Below are positions 7,054-11,498 of a DNA stretch of 11,498 bases, one piece after another. The notes beneath the pieces were generated by a model that saw only the letters and a program-made list of their open reading frames with translations, did no database searches and had not been told where the DNA came from. The stretch's first letter is position 1, and every line of letters begins with the position of its first letter. Location: contig DGQR01000250.1 in the NCBI GenBank assembly GCA_002390825.1, forward strand, positions 10,116-21,613. The letters run 5' to 3'. A program made the translations under genes and the position numbers. This stretch comes from Rhodoferax sp. UBA4409 (GTDB lineage Bacteria > Pseudomonadota > Gammaproteobacteria > Burkholderiales > Burkholderiaceae_C).

Positions 7054-7407
7054 TCAGAGCACCGCGGCGGTGAAGGCAATTTCCAGCAGGTAATCCGGGC
7101 TGGCCATCTCGGCGCTGACACATACGCGGGCCGGTGCGCAGCCTTCGGGCAACCAGGCTTGCCACGCGGCATTAAAGGCGGCGCGGTCAGCCATGTGCTT
7201 GAGGTATATGGTGGCAATTAGCAAGCGGCTTTTGTTACTGCCGGCCAGCGCTAGCGTGCGCTCAGCTTGGGCAAACACCGCCTGCGATTGGCTGGTGATG
7301 TCGGTGCCGCTCTCAGGCACTTCTACAAAATATGCGGTGCCGTTATGCACCACTGCGTCCGACCATTGGGCGGCGGGGTTGATGCGTTGGATCGGGGAGC
7401 TGTTCAT
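7054..7407 (-). CDS. RidA/YjgF/YER057c/UK114-family protein, YoaB-like
   Basis: A 117-residue protein covering the whole RidA fold, expected to form a cytoplasmic trimer. It retains the catalytic-type arginine Arg94 in PARVCV and Glu109 in LLEIAF, 15 residues apart as Arg105 and Glu120 are in RidA. The segment GSNKSRLLIATIYL (56-69) and the following AFNAAWQAW (77-85) strongly resemble E. coli YoaB as I remember it. RidA proteins hydrolyse reactive enamine/imine products such as 2-aminoacrylate released by PLP enzymes; whether this member does so is inferred from the arginine only. It lies 49 nt downstream of the DUF2894 gene and 4 nt upstream of the PLP decarboxylase start, which suggests co-translation with the decarboxylase. 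No strong ribosome site is seen before the ATG at 7407. Confidence 0.9.
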   Translation of the reverse strand: MNSSPIQRINPAAQWSDAVVHNGTAYFVEVPESGTDITSQSQAVFAQAERTLALAGSNKSRLLIATIYLKHMADRAAFNAAWQAWLPEGCAPARVCVSAEMASPDYLLEIAFTAAVL

Positions 7408-7456
7408 GGTGTGTATCTGCGCTGGTGAAATTGGGTGCGGCGGATACTACTGCACC

Positions 7457-8122
7457 CTACTTCCTGACAGCAGTCTTCCGGGCCACCGGTTTGGTACTTT
7501 TTGTCGCTTTGGCCGGCTTTGGCGCTTTAGGGGCCTGCGGCAGCGTCAAGGCATCGAGCTGCAGCAGGGTGTCCAGGTGGCTCATGAAGTGGTGCAGGTA
7601 GGCTGGTGACAGGTCTTGCATCAGGCCCAGGGTGCGCAGCACCAGCCGGTGCGAGTTGAGCGGGCCCGCATTGGCGGGGCCTTGAGTGAGGGCGTGTCCG
7701 ACCTGGTCTTGCACTTTCATGCGGCCCCAGGCTTGCTTGAACTGCTGAACGCTCTTCATCTCCGGCACGCTGCGTGCGGGTGTTGGGGCCGCGCCGTGTG
7801 GTGTGTCCGCTTGCGGCATACGAAGCTGCGTGTTGAGCGCTTTCAAGCTGTTCAGGCCCGCTCGCCGCAAGGGCGCACGGCCAGGCGCGGCAGGGCTCGA
7901 TAGTCGGGCCGGGGCTATCGCGCAGCGGCGCTCAAAATCTGCCAGCGCGTTGCCCAAGGCGGCACACAGGTGGTGTTGCACTGCGCCTGATTGCATGGGC
8001 AGCCGTTGTGCCAGTGTCTCGAGGTAGCGAAAGCGCACCGGGTCGAGTGCCTGCCGGCCGGCAGAGCGCAACGCGTCCAGGGTGGCAAGCAGCTGATCTG
8101 CTGGGGCTGCCGCCTTAGTCAT
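7457..8122 (-). CDS. DUF2894-type protein of unknown function with lysine/proline-rich tail
   Basis: A 221-residue soluble protein with no signal peptide or membrane segment. Residues about 8-68 look helical and contain QALDPVRFRYLETLAQRL (24-41), a pattern I associate with DUF2894. An Ala/Pro/Arg-rich linker (70-120) is followed by a second helical part, SVQQFKQAWGRM (124-135) and the segment around 157-191. The last 26 residues (196-221) are a basic KAPKPAKATKSTKP-type tail resembling histone H1 or nucleic-acid-binding tails. The ATG at 8122 overlaps the OmpA-type gene's stop by 8 nt (ATGACTAA) and has AAGGGAG 9 nt upstream; the longer frame to 8263 is rejected. It is the last gene of the motor-like cluster. 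Function is unknown; it could be a cytoplasmic partner of the motor, but nothing in the sequence proves this. Confidence 0.8.
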   Translation of the reverse strand: MTKAAAPADQLLATLDALRSAGRQALDPVRFRYLETLAQRLPMQSGAVQHHLCAALGNALADFERRCAIAPARLSSPAAPGRAPLRRAGLNSLKALNTQLRMPQADTPHGAAPTPARSVPEMKSVQQFKQAWGRMKVQDQVGHALTQGPANAGPLNSHRLVLRTLGLMQDLSPAYLHHFMSHLDTLLQLDALTLPQAPKAPKPAKATKSTKPVARKTAVRK

Positions 8123-8759
8123 GTGCGGGCGCTCCCTTGGGAACGGGCGCCATTTCGACCCGGCGGTTAAGCGCCCGGCCACTGTCGTTTTGGTTAGAGG
8201 CCACCGGCTGCTCGGCACCAAAGGCGGCGGCAAACACGCGGGATGCGGGCATGCCCTCTTCAATCAATGCGCGGGTCACAGTGAGTGAGCGCTGGGCAGA
8301 GAGCTCGAGGTTGTCCGCAAACCGCCGGTTGCTGCCGGAGACCGGCTGGTCGTCAGTAAAGCCGCTGACCATCAGCATTTCGTTGCGCTCACCCAGGTAC
8401 ACCTGCAGCGGCGGCACCAGGCTTTTGAGGAGCTGGCGCCCATCGGGGCGCAGCTGGTCGGAGCTGACGGCAAACAGCACACTGCCGCTGATGCCAATGC
8501 GGCCGTTATTGAGGGTGACCCGCCCCGATTGCAGCGGTATGGCCAATGCTTTTTCGAGGGCCATGCGGCGCTGCTCTTCCTGCTGGCGCTTTTTGACTTC
8601 GGCTTCCAAGTTCGCCACCAGGTCCATCTGCACCACCAGCACGCCCACCAGAATCAGCACAAACGCGCCGAGCAGCCCTGCCATCAGGTCGCCAAAGACG
8701 GCCCATACCGGTGCGGTCTCCAGACCGCCTTCGTCGGCGATGTCGGTATCGCCGCTCAT
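8115..8759 (-). CDS. MotB/OmpA-family protein, single membrane helix plus peptidoglycan-binding domain
   Basis: A 214-residue inner-membrane protein. A short cytoplasmic N-terminus is followed by one membrane helix (about 18-44), with Asp24 in the WAVFGDLMAGLLGAF segment at the position of the ion-carrying aspartate of MotB and ZorB. A charged linker helix (50-72) leads to the OmpA/MotB peptidoglycan-binding domain (about 80-203). That domain has SGFTDDQPV (132-140), NLELSAQRS (150-158) and ALNRRVEM (196-203), where Asp, Asn and Arg normally contact the diaminopimelate peptide. The linker is short compared with flagellar MotB. The ATG at 8759 overlaps the stop of the upstream gene as ATGA, so the two are probably made together and form one complex: stator-like partner plus wall anchor. 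It is unlikely to be flagellar MotB, because the partner is not a standard MotA. Most similar in layout to ZorB. Confidence 0.9.
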   Translation of the reverse strand: MSGDTDIADEGGLETAPVWAVFGDLMAGLLGAFVLILVGVLVVQMDLVANLEAEVKKRQQEEQRRMALEKALAIPLQSGRVTLNNGRIGISGSVLFAVSSDQLRPDGRQLLKSLVPPLQVYLGERNEMLMVSGFTDDQPVSGSNRRFADNLELSAQRSLTVTRALIEEGMPASRVFAAAFGAEQPVASNQNDSGRALNRRVEMAPVPKGAPAHD

Positions 8760-10642
8760 GCCTGGCCTTGGGCGGTGGTTGCGGGTTGGTTGCGCAGTTT
8801 GCGCAGGTCTTCGACCACGGATTTTTGCGCGCTCAGGCTCAGGTCAATGACCTCGCGGGCCTGGGTCACGTAGTAGGCCAGTTGCTCGTCGCTGCGCTCG
8901 ACCGATTGGCTCACAGCGGCTTCAATGCCTTGAAGGCTGCGCACCAGGGCGTCGTTGCTGCCCACAAACAGTTCCACCGCATGTTGGAAGCTGCTGCTCA
9001 AACTGGTGAGCTCCACGGCGCTACCTTGCACATGGGCGGCAAGCTGCTCGGCCTTGTCGCCTTGCAGCGCCAGGGTTTGGGCAAACTGCGCTTGCACCTG
9101 GGCCAGTGTGCTGCCGGCGGTGGCGACCAAGGTGTCGATTGCGGCGCGCTGCCCTTGTGTGGTGGCTTCTGCAGATTGCAGCAGCCCGCCGAGTCGCTCC
9201 ATGAGCTGATGGCGCTCTTGCAGGGTCTGGGTGTCGCGCTCGTCGAGGCGCGTCATTTCAGTGCGCAAGCGGGTGGTGAGTTCACTGAGTCGGGCACTGG
9301 CGGCCTCGCCGCGGGCGGCTTCTTCGGTGCGCAGTGCGGCCAACTCGGTCCGCCACAGGGCGGCGAGCGCGTCCATGCGGCTTTGTTGTTGCGCGGCCCA
9401 TGCGGCTTCGCTCTGGTGGTGGGCGTCGAACAGCGCTTCCGACCGGGCCAGCACTTGCGTAACCCCGCCCAAAGCGGCGGCCGCCTGCTCGGTGGTGCGG
9501 GTGGTGATGGTGGCAGCACTGGTCTCGAGTGCGGCGCACACGGCTTGTTGCTGGGCGAGGGCTTGCGCCCCTGCGGTTTGCCATTCGGTTTGCAGGGTTT
9601 GGGTGCTTTTACCCAGTGCTTGCGCCCAGTCCGAGGTCAGGGCCTGTGTGCTTTCGCGGAAGCCGGCCAGCATGTCTTGCAATTGGGTGTGCAGGGTGTT
9701 GCTGGTGCGGTCGTGCTGGGCGCGGGACTCTGCGGCCAGCTGCTGCATGGCGGTTTCCACCACCGGCACGATGGTTTCGCCGGCATGTCGGGCGCCGGCC
9801 AACAAGCTGTCTTGCAAGGATTGGCCTACTGCCGCAGCCAGGGTGGTGTACGCGCGGTGGACGTCTTCGTGGAAGGCGTGCTGGCGGCTTTCGAGTTGGG
9901 TGCTGAGCGTGTCGTGGCGCTGCTCAATCTGGGTCATCAGGCGTTGCAGTTGCTCGGCCACCGCGGGTAAGGCCTGTGACTGTTGTTGCAGGGCCAACAG
10001 GCTGGCCTCACGCTGGTGGGCCAGCGAGAAAGGTCGCAACACGCCGGCGATGCGCTGGTCCAGCAAGCGACCGGTGTGCAAGCGATCGCGCCGGCTGAGC
10101 GCCGACACCAACCCGAGCATGGCCGAACTGGCCACACCAGCCACCGAGGTGCCGAAAGACAGGCCCAGGCCTTTAATAGGGGCCGCCAGTGCAGAGCGGA
10201 TGGCTTGCAGGTCGGTAGAGCCTTCGAGCGCGAACACCGCGCCCTTGAAGGTCAGCACCATGCCGAGAAAGGTGCCCAGCATGCCGAGCATGACCAGCAG
10301 GCCGACCAGATACGGCGTGAGTGCCGGGCCGGGCAGCGCCACGCGCTCGCCCTCCACCCGCAGGCGCACGCTGTGCTGCAGTGGGGCTGGCACTTGTTCA
10401 AGCCACGGCGCCAGCGTGTCCAACGCGGGCGGAACATTCGAGAGTGCCTCATGCAGCCCCCGGGTGCCGGCGCGGTAGTGGTGGAGTTCGCGCAGGCCTG
10501 CTGCGTAAACGGCGGCGATCACCAAGGTCATGACCAGTGCCAAGGGGCTGGTGCTCACAAAACCCGCAGCGATCCAGACCAGCGCCAGGGCACCGAGGGC
10601 CGAGGCGGCAGGGATGAAAAACCGGTTTAAATCTTTGTTCAT
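8756..10642 (-). CDS. DUF802-type membrane protein: MotA/ExbB/ZorA-like channel with long coiled-coil tail
   Basis: A 628-residue protein. Membrane segments lie at about 9-29, 33-50, 111-132 and 153-182. The third contains LGMLGTFLGM (119-128), matching the GLLGTxxGM signature of MotA/TolQ/ExbB/ZorA channels, and the fourth contains GLSFGTSVAGVASSA (160-174) with the threonine-and-glycine pattern of the fourth ExbB helix. From about 183 to 628 the protein is Ala/Gln/Leu/Glu/Thr-rich, nearly free of proline, and should be one long cytoplasmic coiled coil. Within it a motif W-x14-W-x25-TTR occurs twice (Trp339/Trp354/Thr380 and Trp415/Trp430/Thr456), exactly 76 residues apart, fitting the repeated DUF802 region. 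The partner OmpA-type gene overlaps its stop codon. By analogy it should form a pentamer around two OmpA-type subunits and use ion flow to move its tail. What the tail acts on is unknown. Its start is 6 nt after the DUF3348 stop. Confidence 0.85.
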   Translation of the reverse strand: MNKDLNRFFIPAASALGALALVWIAAGFVSTSPLALVMTLVIAAVYAAGLRELHHYRAGTRGLHEALSNVPPALDTLAPWLEQVPAPLQHSVRLRVEGERVALPGPALTPYLVGLLVMLGMLGTFLGMVLTFKGAVFALEGSTDLQAIRSALAAPIKGLGLSFGTSVAGVASSAMLGLVSALSRRDRLHTGRLLDQRIAGVLRPFSLAHQREASLLALQQQSQALPAVAEQLQRLMTQIEQRHDTLSTQLESRQHAFHEDVHRAYTTLAAAVGQSLQDSLLAGARHAGETIVPVVETAMQQLAAESRAQHDRTSNTLHTQLQDMLAGFRESTQALTSDWAQALGKSTQTLQTEWQTAGAQALAQQQAVCAALETSAATITTRTTEQAAAALGGVTQVLARSEALFDAHHQSEAAWAAQQQSRMDALAALWRTELAALRTEEAARGEAASARLSELTTRLRTEMTRLDERDTQTLQERHQLMERLGGLLQSAEATTQGQRAAIDTLVATAGSTLAQVQAQFAQTLALQGDKAEQLAAHVQGSAVELTSLSSSFQHAVELFVGSNDALVRSLQGIEAAVSQSVERSDEQLAYYVTQAREVIDLSLSAQKSVVEDLRKLRNQPATTAQGQA

Positions 10643-10648
10643 ATCGTC

Positions 10649-11332
10649 TCAAGCACCAGTGCGCCAAGCCTCTACCAGGCCGGTGACCGGTTCCAATCTA
10701 AAGTGCAGTTCTGCCACCAGGGCAGCTTGAAAATCCTGCTCAAAATCTGCCATCGGCAGGCTCTCGTCCTGGCGGTAGCGGTGAAAGCGCCGCTCCAACA
10801 AGACCGCCAGGGTCGCGAGCAACGCCTGGGTGCGGGGCATGAGCATGGTCTCCAGCGTGGCATCGAGTTGTGCCAACTGACGCAGCCGGGGGCTGGTTTG
10901 TGACAGCACTTGCCGGCAGTGTTGGCGCAGAGGGTCAATGCGCAGCTCAAAGCGCCGCTGGATATCCAGGTAGCGTTGCCGGTAGCTGCCGTAATCCTCT
11001 TCCACCAGCGCCTCGGTCACGGCTTGCGGCATCGGGACCGAGCGCAGGCTAGAGCGTTGCGGGGCTGGTATCAGGCGGACAAAGCGGGTCAGGTCGTCTT
11101 GTAGCTGTTGCAGCAGTTGGGCGATTTCTACCGCCTGCTTTTTGCCGGTCTCCGGTGCAGCCATTCCCGCGTTGCGTATCTCGGGCAGCGCCGTACTGAG
11201 TGCGATCGCATCCAAGGGGCCCAGCCATGCGCTCCAGTGCTCTGCCCAGTCTTGCCGCGGGGCGCGGGTATCAACCGCGGCCCATGTTTCCAGCAGGCCG
11301 ACGAGCCCCGAGGGGCTGGAACGGCCCTGCAT
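10649..11332 (-). CDS. DUF3348-type protein of unknown function, coupled to gyrB
   Basis: A 227-residue cytoplasmic protein of the length typical for DUF3348 (about 220-245). No membrane segment or signal peptide is seen. It appears mostly helical, with an acidic-aromatic centre VEEDYGSYRQRYLDIQRRFE (about 110-129) and a long amphipathic region through LERRFHRYRQDE near 180-191. The ATG at 11332 shares its A with the gyrB stop codon (TGATG), so translation is probably coupled; an overlapping TTG at 11335 is a less likely alternative. It is the first gene of the motor-like cluster and lies 6 nt before the channel gene. I know DUF3348 from Burkholderiales next to DUF802 and OmpA-type genes, but no function is established to my knowledge. 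A cytoplasmic binding partner of the coiled-coil tail is a guess from context. Confidence 0.78.
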   Translation of the reverse strand: MQGRSSPSGLVGLLETWAAVDTRAPRQDWAEHWSAWLGPLDAIALSTALPEIRNAGMAAPETGKKQAVEIAQLLQQLQDDLTRFVRLIPAPQRSSLRSVPMPQAVTEALVEEDYGSYRQRYLDIQRRFELRIDPLRQHCRQVLSQTSPRLRQLAQLDATLETMLMPRTQALLATLAVLLERRFHRYRQDESLPMADFEQDFQAALVAELHFRLEPVTGLVEAWRTGA

Positions 11333-11498
11333 CAAACGTCGATATTGCCTGCGCGCAGTGCGTTGGTTTCAATAAAGTCGCGGCGCGGCTCCACTTCGTC
11401 GCCCATCAGCATGGTGAACACGCGATCGGCTTCGATGGCGTCGTCGATCTGCACGCGCAGCAGGCGGCGCACGGTCGGGTCCATGGTGGTTTCCCACA
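11332..11498 (-). CDS. gyrB: DNA gyrase subunit B, C-terminal 54 residues (partial, cut by window edge)
   Basis: The minus-strand frame entering from the right edge reads [15 protein letters not shown], then [17 protein letters not shown], then [10 protein letters not shown] and a TGA at 11334-11332. This is the conserved C-terminal TOPRIM/tail end of GyrB; E. coli GyrB ends with the corresponding WETTMDPESRR, LMGDAVEPRRAFIE and ALKAANIDI. ParE ends differently, so this is the gyrase subunit. It acts in ATP-driven negative supercoiling with GyrA. The stop overlaps the start of the next gene by one base, so the downstream cluster can share the gyrB transcript. Confidence 0.95.
   Translation of the reverse strand, partial: WETTMDPTVRRLLRVQIDDAIEADRVFTMLMGDEVEPRRDFIETNALRAGNIDV

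Noticed and set aside
7050..7217. N-terminal extension of the decarboxylase to an ATG at 7217
   Set aside because: The extra 56 residues lie within the RidA gene in another frame and look unlike any decarboxylase N-terminus; the GTG at 7049 gives the normal family length.
7408..7456. A separate promoter for the RidA-decarboxylase pair
   Set aside because: On the minus strand a TAGTAT (7449-7444) could be a -10, but no acceptable -35 lies 16-18 bp upstream, so I do not call it.
8711..9970. A 419-codon plus-strand open frame opposite the coiled-coil membrane gene, and a 415-codon one at 9231-10478
   Set aside because: Their translations are low-complexity and family-less, and they lie entirely antisense to a gene with clear membrane, signature and repeat features. 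Long antisense frames are common in G+C-rich coding DNA.
8115..10642. Flagellar MotA/MotB or TolQ/TolR, ExbB/ExbD
   Set aside because: The channel protein has a cytoplasmic tail of about 445 residues absent in those families, the partner has an OmpA domain unlike ExbD/TolR, and no flagellar, Tol or TonB genes are nearby.
7457..11332. A Zorya-type anti-phage defence system
   Set aside because: Only a ZorA/ZorB-like pair is present. No ZorC, ZorD or ZorE (helicase, nuclease) gene is in the window, and the cluster is fused to gyrB rather than in a defence island, so a defence label is not supported.
1..11498. CRISPR arrays, tRNA or rRNA genes, insertion sequences, attachment sites
   Set aside because: I saw no regularly spaced repeats, tRNA-like cloverleaf sequence, rRNA segments, transposase motifs or terminal inverted repeats in the window.

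Overview
The window looks like a chromosomal segment of a beta-proteobacterium of the Comamonadaceae (Rhodoferax/Curvibacter-like). The evidence is high G+C content, a GyrB C-terminus typical of that family at the right edge, and a DUF3348-DUF802-OmpA-DUF2894 gene set that I know from Burkholderiales. No database search was possible, so family names come from reading motifs in the translations.

Right block (11498 down to 5580, all minus strand, almost gapless): the last 54 codons of gyrB, then a four-gene cluster (DUF3348, a 628-aa membrane protein with a long coiled-coil tail, a MotB/OmpA-type protein, DUF2894), then a RidA-family protein and a group II PLP-dependent decarboxylase. The four cluster genes are joined by a TGATG junction, a 6-nt gap, an ATGA overlap and an 8-nt overlap. 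gyrB places the block near the replication origin if the usual dnaA-dnaN-gyrB order holds. The membrane pair has the architecture of an ion-driven MotA/MotB, ExbB/ExbD or ZorA/ZorB-type motor: four membrane segments with the GxLGTxxGM signature plus a tail of about 445 residues, and a partner with one membrane helix carrying an Asp followed by an OmpA peptidoglycan-binding domain. No Zorya effector genes are present. This cluster is the most interesting part of the window.

Left block (5577 down to 1): a LacI-family regulator on the plus strand is divergent from a minus-strand sugar operon: solute-binding protein, two CUT1-type permeases, and the N-terminal 364 residues of a family 2 glycoside hydrolase (probable beta-galactosidase) running off the left edge. 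The 419-bp divergent intergenic region holds two identical 18-bp near-palindromes with a central CpG, 103 bp apart, which are very likely operators of the LacI-type regulator, and a strong inverted repeat in the leader of the binding-protein gene. Together these describe uptake of an oligosaccharide or galactoside, its intracellular hydrolysis, and substrate-induced control. No transporter ATPase gene is in the window.

The two blocks meet tail to tail: the regulator and the decarboxylase stop codons are only 2 bp apart.
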